Notes under the pieces: model-generated
The model's input: the letters and a program-made list of their open reading frames with translations, nothing else
Told to the model about the DNA's origin: nothing
The model's database searches: none
DNA from: UMGS172 sp045546915
GTDB taxonomy: Bacteria > Bacillota > Clostridia > Oscillospirales > Acutalibacteraceae
Length of the DNA stretch: 64,000 nt
NCBI GenBank assembly: GCA_045546915.1
Contig: JAZQDU010000018.1
Coordinates: forward strand, 62,001 to 126,000
Direction of reading: 5' to 3'
Made by a program: the position numbers and the translations under genes
Part shown: piece after piece, positions 39,885 through 49,247 of the stretch
How positions within the stretch are numbered: position 1 is the first letter of the stretch
Layout: each line of letters begins with the position of its first letter

Positions 39885-42800
39885 TATATCTTTACCTCTT
39901 CTGACAGATGTAACGAGTAAAGAATACACTCCTTAACACGTTTCGAAGTAATCTTTTCAATTGCGTACTTATAAACCTCAAGTTGCGCAGCATACATTTG
40001 CGATAGCGTATTGTCATCAACTCGGTCGGTCTTAAAATCAAGTATAACAACACCATCATCTTCAAAGAACACACAGTCTGCAATACCTTGAACAATCGTT
40101 GAATTTTCAAGGTAAGGATACTCAACCATAAATTTATATTCCCGCTTATAACTTTGAGCATTTTTTATGCGGTTATAAACACTGCTCTCAAAGAATTTAG
40201 AAAGTTTTACAACGTCTAAAACCTCAGATTCCTCAAAACTTAAGAACTCCCACTCATAAAGTCTTTCTATTTCGCTCTTAATATCCTTTTCGGCTTTGGA
40301 AAAATCAGCAAACTGCATAAACTTATGAGCCGCTGTACCCCTTTGAGCAGGTGTAAGTCCAGACTTAGACATGAACTGAGGTTTAGCAGTAAAATTAAAT
40401 TTTTTACTGTTACCATGAACAAGACTTGTAACCGCCATCTTAGAGGGTACAAGACTCAGTTCGCTATTAGTCGTTTTGAATTTTTCATTGATTTCTTTGG
40501 TTAAACGTTCTATTTCGTCAGTATCAACATTATTCTTAGGTGTAACTTCGTCTATTGTTTCATTACACTCGTCATGAACATCAACCCGTTCGCAAAACTC
40601 AACATCGAACTCTGATTTGCCGCCAAAACCTAACGGTGTCAAACCAAAACGTATTCCGATATCATCGCCGCTTGATTGAAGTAACGCTGTCATCAACAGC
40701 CACTCATAATATCCGTCTGCAGAAATGACACTTGTTGACGGTGCTTTGCCTAAATTCACACCCATAAAACCTAATTTAAACGAAGACGAAACAACCTTTT
40801 TAGCAACATCGGATAAGGTGATTGAGATTATCAATTTTTCCTCAGCGCGTGTAAGCGCAACATACAAAAGCCTTATTTCCTCAGAAATTAACTTTTTTTG
40901 TTGAAGAATAGACATAGCCTCACGTGCTAAAGACGAAGCCTTAACATCATTTTCATCGATAAATTTTAATCCTATTCCATATTTATCGTTTAATATAATC
41001 TGCCCAGTAACATCCGTTTTGTTAAAAAGTCCACCACAATCAGCAACAAAACAAATTGGAAACTGCAAACCTTTAGAACCGTGAAAACTCAAAATTTTTA
41101 CAGCGTTTGTATCGGTAAGCGATGCCTGTCCCGATGATTTTTTACTGCCTGCCATACGGTCGAATTCATTTAAAAACCCAAAAATACCACCGCTGTCAGT
41201 CTGGTCGAATTTTGAGGCAATACTTGAAAGGCGTAATAGGTTTGCCCTACTTTGCCTACAATCGGCCCTTGCGCTCATAATTTCAGGCAATAATGTCGCA
41301 TTATATATTTCATTTAGCAAACGGCTTACGGGTAATGTGACTGCCTTTGTCCTGAGTTTAGAAAGAATATCAACAAAGTATCTACAACGTTCATCGCCGT
41401 TATTAGCTGCTGTGCATACAAGAGAATAAAGATTTTTATGACCGTATTTTATTCTGATTTCAGCCAAATCATCAGGCGTAAAACCGAACATTACAGACAA
41501 TAAAACACTTAAAAGCGGTATTTCACGTGTTGGGTTATCAATAACCCTAAGCATTGAAACTGCCGTTAAAACTTCGGGTGAATTAAAAAATTCATCAGTA
41601 TTAAAGGCTACCGGTATTCCTCTCTTTTTAAGTGCATCAACATAAATATATGCGCGGCTTGACGGTGAACGTAAAAGAATAGCAAAATCCCTGTAATCGG
41701 CACAACGCAAACCGTCTTTTCCTTTTAAAAAAGGCGGTTTATTTAAAATTTCTAATATTTTATCGGCAATTTGCTCAGCGTCAATCTGCTCTCGCTTTAG
41801 GTCACTCTTAGATGATTCATTAATAAGAAAACTTACATCAAAATCTTCAGAATTCTCATATTCAGCCTTTGCATCAAGTATATCTTCATCTAAGTAATCC
41901 ATTCCGCAAGTGGATTTAGACATAACAGTATTACAGAGCGCATTTACAAAATCGCAAACACCCTTTCGGCTACGGAAATTTTGCTTTAAAATAACCTTTG
42001 ACGGTGCAGTTTTTCCATCAAATACAGGATATTCTTCCTTATATTTAATAAAGTTATCAGGGTTAGCATTTCTAAAACCGTATATGCTCTGCTTGACGTC
42101 ACCGACCATAAATAATTTGTTACCGCCGTCAGACAACGCAAAAAACAAAGCATCTTGAAGATTATTGTTATCCTGATATTCATCAACAAGAACTTCATCA
42201 AAACTTTTACAAATCTCTTTAGAAAGGTCTGATGGAACAAGATTTCCATCACTTTCCTTGCACAACAACTTTAACGCTAATTGCTCAACATGTGCAAAAG
42301 TAAGACAGTTGTTTTTACATAAGAGTTCAAAATAAGCAGATTTAAACTCTTTTACAATACATATAAGTTCGTCTACAGTGACACTAGCGTGTGACAGCGA
42401 TTTCAAAACATCTTCACTTGTTCCGAGCATATGCTTTGCAAGCGAAGTTATTCTTTTAACAATACCGTCTCTCTCACTCTTAACTACTTCCTTAAATGAC
42501 GGGTCGCTGGTTTTTTTGACTATTTTTATAGGAATTTTAAACTCACATAAGCCATTATAAAGCGTATCCCAATCTAATGAATCGGTTGCCATTATAAGTC
42601 GGTTAATATCTTCCAAGCCAAGATTTAAGCCATCAGAATAAGCAGATTCAATATCACTGCCCACTAATTCGCGCAATAAAACCTCAATACTTTCCTTGCA
42701 GGAAAGCAAATTTTCACGGATATAATCCAATATAATAGGTACAAAAACACAGTTTTTAATTGAATCGCAATTATACCCTTCGGCTGCCTTTTCAAGCCAA

Positions 42801-43366
42801 ACATCCGGTTGAGGCATACACATAGCATAATCGTGAATTTTATAAACAGTTTCATAAAAACCTTTATCTGATTTATCAACACCGAACAAAAGGCAAAGCG
42901 AATTAAATTCATCGCTTTTTTTCAAAAAACGCGGTTGTAAAACAAGGCTTAAAGCCTCTTCCATAATTGTTTCGGTTTGAGAATTTTCAGCAATTGCAAA
43001 ATCGGGGCTTATGCCCAGTACCGCAAAATATGTTCTGACAAGTTCAATGCAAAATGCATCGATAGTACATATTTTTGCATTTTTAAGTAGTATCTTTTGC
43101 TTTAATAGATATTGATTCTTAGGATGTTCGTCACAAATTTCATCAAGCCGTTTTGAAATTCGCACACGCATTTCAAGTGCAGATGCATTAGTAAAGGTTA
43201 CAATTAGCAGGCGGTCAGCACTGATTTTTTTATTCTGATTAGTCAGCATACTGACAACTCTTTCGGTAAGCACTGCCGTTTTGCCCGAACCGGCAGCAGC
43301 AGATACAAGCACAGTGCCTTTAGCATTTATCGCATTAATTTGGTCATCAGTAAACTTCACCGCCAC
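39884..43366 (-). CDS. addA: Helicase-nuclease subunit AddA (GTG start)
   Basis: AddA is the motor and nuclease subunit of the AddAB complex, which resects double-strand breaks and loads RecA. It has about 1160 residues. The SF1 motifs seen are Walker A VSAAAGSGKTAVLTERV near residue 25, Walker B EVLVDEYQDNNNLQDA, motif III/IV VGDVKQSIYGFRNA and motif VI LLYVALTRAEEKLII. The C-terminal RecB-like nuclease motif is VILDFKTDRVDD. GTG 43366 has AAGGAGGG eight bases upstream. The addB stop lies just before it. Confidence 0.96.
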   Translation of the reverse strand: MAVKFTDDQINAINAKGTVLVSAAAGSGKTAVLTERVVSMLTNQNKKISADRLLIVTFTNASALEMRVRISKRLDEICDEHPKNQYLLKQKILLKNAKICTIDAFCIELVRTYFAVLGISPDFAIAENSQTETIMEEALSLVLQPRFLKKSDEFNSLCLLFGVDKSDKGFYETVYKIHDYAMCMPQPDVWLEKAAEGYNCDSIKNCVFVPIILDYIRENLLSCKESIEVLLRELVGSDIESAYSDGLNLGLEDINRLIMATDSLDWDTLYNGLCEFKIPIKIVKKTSDPSFKEVVKSERDGIVKRITSLAKHMLGTSEDVLKSLSHASVTVDELICIVKEFKSAYFELLCKNNCLTFAHVEQLALKLLCKESDGNLVPSDLSKEICKSFDEVLVDEYQDNNNLQDALFFALSDGGNKLFMVGDVKQSIYGFRNANPDNFIKYKEEYPVFDGKTAPSKVILKQNFRSRKGVCDFVNALCNTVMSKSTCGMDYLDEDILDAKAEYENSEDFDVSFLINESSKSDLKREQIDAEQIADKILEILNKPPFLKGKDGLRCADYRDFAILLRSPSSRAYIYVDALKKRGIPVAFNTDEFFNSPEVLTAVSMLRVIDNPTREIPLLSVLLSVMFGFTPDDLAEIRIKYGHKNLYSLVCTAANNGDERCRYFVDILSKLRTKAVTLPVSRLLNEIYNATLLPEIMSARADCRQSRANLLRLSSIASKFDQTDSGGIFGFLNEFDRMAGSKKSSGQASLTDTNAVKILSFHGSKGLQFPICFVADCGGLFNKTDVTGQIILNDKYGIGLKFIDENDVKASSLAREAMSILQQKKLISEEIRLLYVALTRAEEKLIISITLSDVAKKVVSSSFKLGFMGVNLGKAPSTSVISADGYYEWLLMTALLQSSGDDIGIRFGLTPLGFGGKSEFDVEFCERVDVHDECNETIDEVTPKNNVDTDEIERLTKEINEKFKTTNSELSLVPSKMAVTSLVHGNSKKFNFTAKPQFMSKSGLTPAQRGTAAHKFMQFADFSKAEKDIKSEIERLYEWEFLSFEESEVLDVVKLSKFFESSVYNRIKNAQSYKREYKFMVEYPYLENSTIVQGIADCVFFEDDGVVILDFKTDRVDDNTLSQMYAAQLEVYKYAIEKITSKRVKECILYSLHLSEEVKI

Positions 43367-43367
43367 G

Positions 43368-46300
43368 CTATTCACCCTCCTTTATTTCAAGTTTAATTTT
43401 TTCTAACGCTTCGGCTGTTTTTGCCTTTGTCTCTTCGTTAAATTTTCGCTCGTCATTAATTCGACAAACGGCACGGTAATCACAATAATCACATGAAATA
43501 TTATAATTGTTCTTAAAAGGTTTAATTTCAATGTCACCGCTTGTGATTTTTGAACCTATTTTTGCTAAAACCGACTCAAGATATTTAAAAATAATTTTAA
43601 ACTCCTCTTGGGAAGCAACGTGCTCAACGCCATAAAGTCCTCCACCGTTGCTTTTTAATCTGGCTGGAATAATCTTTCCTTTGCCGTCTGATTCCATCTG
43701 TAAAATAGTGTCAATATCCGAATCAATAAGACCATTCATCTTAATAAAGCCGTTATCGGACTCATCATTAATATTGCGTCTTGCCGGGAAATACAAAACA
43801 CCCGCCGGTATATCTGCGGATAACTTGTCCTTTGCATTCTTGACCAAAGAATAAAGATATAAAAGCATCTGCATATTCATACCGTCTAAAATTGACGAAA
43901 GTTTAAACTCTTTAACACCGGTTTTATAGTCAACTACCCTTACTTTACCGTCATCGGTAGTATCAACACGGTCAACTGTGCCTTCAAGCGATACAGTAAC
44001 CCCGTTATCGGCTATAACCTCAACCGAACCAACCTCTTCATTTTTACCAATTTTAAGTTCACAAAACTTAGGTTTAAATTGGCTTTGGGCAAATTCATTA
44101 TTAAGCGCTACTGCAATATAAACAGCAGTACCTTTAAGTAATGACAGCATATATCCGAATTTTTCGCCTAAATCAGAACTATCAACACCGACTGAAACTA
44201 AGTACTGGTCACACAAACTGCAAACTTCAGTTTCAATATCCTTTTTATCAAGTGTTCCAATATCATTTTTATGATTATTAATAAAATGCTCTAAGCAAAA
44301 ATGAATTATATTTCCTCTTGTGGCGGCACTAAAATCAGCCTTATCAAGTTTTCTGACCTTAAGACCATATTTGCAGAAAAAGGCAAAATGACACCTGTTA
44401 AAATCTTCAATTTTAGACGGTGAAAGCCTTAAATTATCACCAAACAGATTTTTTGCAACAGTATTTGATAATTTTGGTTCGGCACCGTTTAATGAAAATT
44501 TAAGAGCATAAAGTTTAGAAGAAAACAACTCATCATTTTCATAATAATTTTTAAGTGCCTGTACTATCGGCTCGTCCGAGTCAAAATTTACAGCAAGTTT
44601 TTCAAAAGACGGCAAAGCACATTCTAAATCGTCATAAGAAAATGTATTATTAAAGCCATAATCAACTAATTTACACTTAGAAAAATTTGAAACAATATCT
44701 AAAACTTCAGTTGACGGTAACATTTCTACATTATCTTCAGAAACGGAAGAATATGAAATATAAACCTTATCAGATGCGCAATTTAATGAACTATAAAAAA
44801 GATAATTTTCATCAAGTGTATCATTAAGACCAAAATCAGCGATTTTAATGCCACCGTCAATCATAATTTCACGTTCACTGGGTGAAAAGATACATGCTTC
44901 ACCGACACATGCAGGAAAAACATTATGATTAGCACCAAGAATAAACGCAACTTTTGGACGCATTGGTCTAATTCGGTCGGCGGTGCCGAATATAACCTGT
45001 TCCTTAGTACGCGGTATTTCCCCAACTTCTTCAAAACATAGTGCCGAATTAAGCATTGTTACAAAATCCTCAGGCGAAATCACATCATCACCCGATACAG
45101 CACACAACTTATCAAGCACACCGATAAAAGCATCGTATCCAACACGTTGATATTCAGCAAACTGGAGTTCACCGTTTGATTCAAGATTTGTAGTGTATTT
45201 TTTAAGTTGCTCTGCAATATTACACGTTTCAAACAGTTTAATAATGCTTTGGCACATTTCACAAACTGTGCCTTTAAGACCTTTTTTAAGCGTAATAAGC
45301 GGTTTTACAGCAATTTCACGGGCAAGGTTTAGTTCAGAGTTTTCAAAAGTTTGATTATTTTTGTTATCTCTTAACCCTTGCGGATTATATTTCCAGGGTT
45401 TTAGCCAAGCATTAGAATTTATATTCCAAATATAAGCATAATCTTCAATTTTTGAAATATCAGTATCAGCAACACCCGAAAAACCGGTTTTCAGATAACG
45501 CAAAATATCAGCAGTATTAAACTTTATAGCAGCATTAACTGCTGAAGTAACAAAAACCGAAAATGGCAATTCACACAGCGGAATTTTTCGGTCAACAAAG
45601 CAAGGAACATTATATTTTTTAGATATATCCTTAACCAAATTCGAATAATTTTCGCTTCTTGAAATTATAACGATATCATTAAAATTATAATCATTATTTT
45701 GAACGAGACGATGAATGGTACTAAAACAATAGTTAACTTCATCATATGTTGAAGCGGCATTAACAACCGTAATATTATCGGCTTGTCCGTCAAATATGCC
45801 CTCTGCTCTGCCGCATGTTTTTTGCTCCAAATATACTAAATCATCGCTTTTATAACCGCTAAATGACAAAAATATTGTATCGGCAACAGGCACATTATGA
45901 GATTTCGCACCTAAAACCAATCTATTAACACATTCTTTAACATTCTTAAAAATATCAATATCGTCGGAAGACTCGTCGTTATCACAACAAAACGCAGCAT
46001 AAACATCATCACAACCCGAAATTGCACGATCTAAAAACATAAACTGAGAAGCAGTAAAACCTTTAAACTCATCAATAATTAATGTTTTTCCGCCAAACCA
46101 AGAATTTCCGTTCATTCGGTCAACCGTCTTTTGAAGCATATCAAAAGGTTCAACAAAACTTTTACCAAGCAACGCATCATAAGCCGACAAAATAAGCGAA
46201 ATATCACTTAATTTATCAGCAAAAATATTAGATGTTACATTTTGAGACAGTTCTTTTAAATCTTCCGGGGTTACCGATGCCTGCTTTAATTCGCTTATAA

Positions 46301-46664
46301 CTAATGCTGTTTTCCTTTGAAAATCGCGTGAATTATAATAACGGGCATAGAATTTCAGATGTTCTTTACAATTATAAAGCGCTCTGCCGACAAGCAGAAA
46401 CCTCACACCATCATCAACAACTTTGCCTGCAATTCCACCTATTTCAGTCGAAATTTCGCGGCACAAACTTGTAAAACTGTGGATACTTATTTTATTTGAA
46501 ACTAAGGGACCAAGTTCTAAAAGCAACAATTTTTGGCACTCAAAACTGAACTGTTCGGGTACTAACAAAATAACATCCTTGCCGCTAAGTGCTAATTCAG
46601 ATGCCTTATTTATACAATACCTTGTTTTGCCTGACAACTTTCGGCCTAAAATTATATTTAACAT
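43368..46664 (-). CDS. addB: Helicase-nuclease subunit AddB
   Basis: AddB is the second subunit of AddAB. It has an inactivated helicase domain for Chi recognition and its own nuclease. It has about 1098 residues. The N-terminal Walker A is ILGRKLSGKTRYCIN. The C-terminal RecB-like nuclease reads RVVDYKTGVKEF. Cysteines for an iron-sulfur cluster are in FNRCHFAFFCKYG and ISCDYCDYRAVCRIND. ATG 46664 follows AAGGGTGG. addB and addA are in the usual order. Confidence 0.95.
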   Translation of the reverse strand: MLNIILGRKLSGKTRYCINKASELALSGKDVILLVPEQFSFECQKLLLLELGPLVSNKISIHSFTSLCREISTEIGGIAGKVVDDGVRFLLVGRALYNCKEHLKFYARYYNSRDFQRKTALVISELKQASVTPEDLKELSQNVTSNIFADKLSDISLILSAYDALLGKSFVEPFDMLQKTVDRMNGNSWFGGKTLIIDEFKGFTASQFMFLDRAISGCDDVYAAFCCDNDESSDDIDIFKNVKECVNRLVLGAKSHNVPVADTIFLSFSGYKSDDLVYLEQKTCGRAEGIFDGQADNITVVNAASTYDEVNYCFSTIHRLVQNNDYNFNDIVIISRSENYSNLVKDISKKYNVPCFVDRKIPLCELPFSVFVTSAVNAAIKFNTADILRYLKTGFSGVADTDISKIEDYAYIWNINSNAWLKPWKYNPQGLRDNKNNQTFENSELNLAREIAVKPLITLKKGLKGTVCEMCQSIIKLFETCNIAEQLKKYTTNLESNGELQFAEYQRVGYDAFIGVLDKLCAVSGDDVISPEDFVTMLNSALCFEEVGEIPRTKEQVIFGTADRIRPMRPKVAFILGANHNVFPACVGEACIFSPSEREIMIDGGIKIADFGLNDTLDENYLFYSSLNCASDKVYISYSSVSEDNVEMLPSTEVLDIVSNFSKCKLVDYGFNNTFSYDDLECALPSFEKLAVNFDSDEPIVQALKNYYENDELFSSKLYALKFSLNGAEPKLSNTVAKNLFGDNLRLSPSKIEDFNRCHFAFFCKYGLKVRKLDKADFSAATRGNIIHFCLEHFINNHKNDIGTLDKKDIETEVCSLCDQYLVSVGVDSSDLGEKFGYMLSLLKGTAVYIAVALNNEFAQSQFKPKFCELKIGKNEEVGSVEVIADNGVTVSLEGTVDRVDTTDDGKVRVVDYKTGVKEFKLSSILDGMNMQMLLYLYSLVKNAKDKLSADIPAGVLYFPARRNINDESDNGFIKMNGLIDSDIDTILQMESDGKGKIIPARLKSNGGGLYGVEHVASQEEFKIIFKYLESVLAKIGSKITSGDIEIKPFKNNYNISCDYCDYRAVCRINDERKFNEETKAKTAEALEKIKLEIKEGE

Positions 46665-46729
46665 AATACCCACCCTTCTTTTTTACAACTAAAGTATATA
46701 ACAGTCTTTGTCCCAAATTTAGGACTTAA

Positions 46730-46990
46730 TTAAAAAAATAATCTTAAAAAAAGCAATCCAAAAACTGCAGGAATACCAAAAAGTGCACTACTGCCAACCG
46801 TCCAGCCGTTAACCGCTATATCAACACCGGTATAACGTGACAAAATATTTACAATTGCAAACACCGCTAAGCCTGAAAAAGCAGAAAGCAATAAAGTCTT
46901 TATCATTTTTCCGCTTTTATAAGAAAATAGAATCAAAAACACTGAATATAACACTAATAAAATAATAAAATAAACCTTAATAATTTGCAA
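46730..46990 (-). CDS. bofA: Pro-sigma-K processing inhibitor BofA (TTG start)
   Basis: BofA holds the SpoIVFB protease inactive until the forespore signals. The 86-residue protein has two or three helices, with the family C-terminal pattern VNGWTVGSSALFGIPAVFGL. The start is TTG 46990, eight bases after a strong GGAGG; no ATG lies in a suitable place. It lies between secG and addB. Its presence with the spoIVFA/spoIVFB-like pair in this window suggests a full sigma-K checkpoint. Confidence 0.82.
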   Translation of the reverse strand: MQIIKVYFIILLVLYSVFLILFSYKSGKMIKTLLLSAFSGLAVFAIVNILSRYTGVDIAVNGWTVGSSALFGIPAVFGLLFLRLFF

Positions 46991-47047
46991 GTATATTTCC
47001 TCCTTTCACATAAAATTTATGAGAAAAAAAGAAATATTATGAAAAAG

Positions 47048-47076
47048 AAAAAAGCCGTGGTTACCCACGGCTTTAA
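47048..47076 (-). terminator. Terminator of secG
   Basis: AAAGCCGTGG / CCACGGCTTT hairpin with a GTAA-type loop, followed on the minus strand by a T-rich run. Confidence 0.9.
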
Positions 47077-47082
47077 AAAATC

Positions 47083-47334
47083 TTATTTCTTAGCTACTAT
47101 AGCGATAACATTGGCAATAATTGCAATAATAAAGAAAATCAATGCAATGTATTTTGTCCAACGTCCTAAAACGGCATCAACTGTTCTTGCTTTGTTTTTT
47201 GAAAGAAAGGTATCAGCACCGCCCGAAATTGCACCGAGACCGGAACGACGACCTTGCTGAATAAGAACAACGGCGATGATAATGAGCGAAATCAATATCA
47301 TAATAATACCGATAATAAGCTGTGAAGTATTCAT
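47083..47334 (-). CDS. secG: Preprotein translocase subunit SecG
   Basis: SecG is the small auxiliary subunit of the SecYEG channel. It has 83 residues and two helices. The loop VVLIQQGRRSGLGAISGGAD with the conserved GLGAISGGAD is diagnostic. It has its own promoter at 47375-47403 and its own terminator, so it is monocistronic. rnr/smpB, common neighbours elsewhere, are not here. Confidence 0.95.
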   Translation of the reverse strand: MNTSQLIIGIIMILISLIIIAVVLIQQGRRSGLGAISGGADTFLSKNKARTVDAVLGRWTKYIALIFFIIAIIANVIAIVAKK

Positions 47335-47374
47335 TTTGCTACCTCCGAAAATATTTAGTTCAACTATCCTTGAT

Positions 47375-47403
47375 AATATATCACAAATATTTTAAAAATG
47401 CAA
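47375..47403 (-). promoter_or_regulatory. Sigma-A promoter for secG
   Basis: On the minus strand TTGCAT (47398-47403) and TATATT (47375-47380) with a 17-base spacer. Confidence 0.7.
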
Positions 47404-47412
47404 TACTTTTTT

Positions 47413-48816
47413 TTACATAGGATGAACTTTGTTGGTTGCGTCTGCGTTTTCGGCATCAACTTTATACTTGAAGTTGGCACGTTTTTCAAAGAAATCAGCA
47501 GCAACCTTCGGGAACTGAGCATAGGACAATACGTCCTCCTCCTGCTCACTCCATTTAGCACATTCCGAACGAAGTTTTTCAAGTTCGGGCTCTAAAAGGT
47601 CTGCAGGACGGCAGGTTATAGGCTGCTCATCTTTAATAATCTTCTTTTGGAAATCAGGGTCAATAGCAACGGGTGTACGACCGTACTCACCTTTTACAAT
47701 ACCCTTGAACTCGTTAGTGACCATCTTATAACGCTCACCCATAATTACGTTATACACTGCCTGAGTACCAACTATCTGCGAAGAAGGGGTAACAAGCGGA
47801 GGATATCCGCAATCGGCTCTAACTCTCGGAACTTCTTCAAGTACTTCAATAAGTTTATCTTCTTTACCGGCTTGTTTAAGTTGAGAAAGAAGATTTGAAA
47901 GCATACCGCCGGGTACCTGGTAAATAAGTGCCTTAGCGTCAGATGCAAGCATCTTAGGACTAAGCAAACCGTCAGCAATATACTTTTCACGAAGTGTAGT
48001 TACATATTTTGCTATTTCATCAAGTGCTTCGAGATTAAGTCCGGTATCAAACTCGGTTCCGGCTAAAGCAGCAACCATAGACTCGGTAGCGGGATGTGAT
48101 GTACCCATAGAAAGCGGTGACATTGCTGTATCAACTACATCGGCACCGGCCTCAATTGCCTTCATAAGAACCATAGAACCAAGTCCTGAAGTATAGTGTG
48201 AATGGACCTGAACAGGAATCTTAACCGTTTCCTTAATAGCCTTTACAAGGTCATAAGTAGCATAAGGGGTCAGCAAAGCAGCCATATCTTTTATACAAAT
48301 AGAGTCAGCACCTGTATTTTCAAGTTGCTTTGCATAATTTGTATAGTATTCAAGGTCAAAAACAGGACCTGTTGTATAAGAAACAGTAGCCTGAACCTCA
48401 GCACCCTTTTCCTTTTTGGTAGCATTAATTGCTGTTTCAAGGTTACGGATATCATTTAATGCATCAAAAATTCTAATAATATTGATACCGTTAGCAACCG
48501 AACGCTGAACAAGATATTCAACAACATCGTCGGCATAGTGACGGTAACCAAGCATATTCTGTCCGCGGAACAACATCTGCAACTTGGTGTTAGGACATTT
48601 TTCACGGATTATGCGAAGCCTCTCCCACGGGTCCTCATTAAGGAAACGAAGGCAAGAATCATAAGTTGCACCGCCCCAACATTCGAGCGAGTGAAAACCG
48701 ATTTTATCAAGCATTGGGAGCATTGGAAGCATGTCCTCAGTTGTCATTCTGGTTGCAAGTAACGACTGATGTGCGTCACGAAGCACGGTTTCAGTAATGC
48801 CTATTTTACGTGCCAT
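47413..48816 (-). CDS. oadA: Oxaloacetate decarboxylase alpha / transcarboxylase 5S-like subunit
   Basis: A biotin-dependent carboxyltransferase that moves CO2 between oxaloacetate/pyruvate and carboxybiotin. It has 467 residues. The N-terminal TIM barrel has ITETVLRDAHQSLLATRM, LECWGGATYDSCLRFL, LQMLFRGQNMLGYRHYADDV and VHSHYTSGLGSMVLMKAIEA, with the metal-binding histidines. It ends without a biotinyl domain, which is encoded separately just upstream. The combination is a split 5S/1.3S arrangement. Confidence 0.93.
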   Translation of the reverse strand: MARKIGITETVLRDAHQSLLATRMTTEDMLPMLPMLDKIGFHSLECWGGATYDSCLRFLNEDPWERLRIIREKCPNTKLQMLFRGQNMLGYRHYADDVVEYLVQRSVANGINIIRIFDALNDIRNLETAINATKKEKGAEVQATVSYTTGPVFDLEYYTNYAKQLENTGADSICIKDMAALLTPYATYDLVKAIKETVKIPVQVHSHYTSGLGSMVLMKAIEAGADVVDTAMSPLSMGTSHPATESMVAALAGTEFDTGLNLEALDEIAKYVTTLREKYIADGLLSPKMLASDAKALIYQVPGGMLSNLLSQLKQAGKEDKLIEVLEEVPRVRADCGYPPLVTPSSQIVGTQAVYNVIMGERYKMVTNEFKGIVKGEYGRTPVAIDPDFQKKIIKDEQPITCRPADLLEPELEKLRSECAKWSEQEEDVLSYAQFPKVAADFFEKRANFKYKVDAENADATNKVHPM

Positions 48817-48836
48817 AATAGCACCTCTTTCTAAAA

Positions 48837-49226
48837 TTATTTTACGGTTGCAATAACCTTTCCTGCATCAACGCTGTCGCCCTGATTTACGCAAACAGCA
48901 GTAACGGTACCGTCAACAGGAGAACTGATTTCGTTTTCCATTTTCATGGCTTCAAGAATAACAACAGGTTCGCCGGCTTTTATAGCCTGACCTGCAGATA
49001 CTAAAACTTTAAGAATAGTACCGGGCATTGGTGCAGAAATTTCCTCACCCTCACCGGCGGCAGCTGCTGCAGGTGCAGACACAGGTTCAGCAACAGGTGC
49101 TGCAGCGGGAGCAGGTGCAGGGGCAGTTGCTGCTAAGGGTGCTGCTACAGGAGCAGTTGCAACTCCGTTTTCTTCAACCTGAACATCATATGCTTTTCCG
49201 TTAACTGTAATTTTAAATTGTCTCAT
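48837..49226 (-). CDS. Biotin carboxyl carrier protein (1.3S-like)
   Basis: A 129-residue biotin carrier. An Ala/Pro-rich linker of about 40 residues leads to a biotinyl domain whose target lysine is in VVILEAMKMENEI, with SAPMPGTILKVLVSAGQAIK before it. It carries carboxybiotin between the two carboxyltransferase subunits encoded on either side. The linker and small size match GcdC/MmdC and the Propionibacterium 1.3S subunit. Confidence 0.94.
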   Translation of the reverse strand: MRQFKITVNGKAYDVQVEENGVATAPVAAPLAATAPAPAPAAAPVAEPVSAPAAAAAGEGEEISAPMPGTILKVLVSAGQAIKAGEPVVILEAMKMENEISSPVDGTVTAVCVNQGDSVDAGKVIATVK

Positions 49227-49247
49227 GTTTATTTCCTCCGTTAAACC

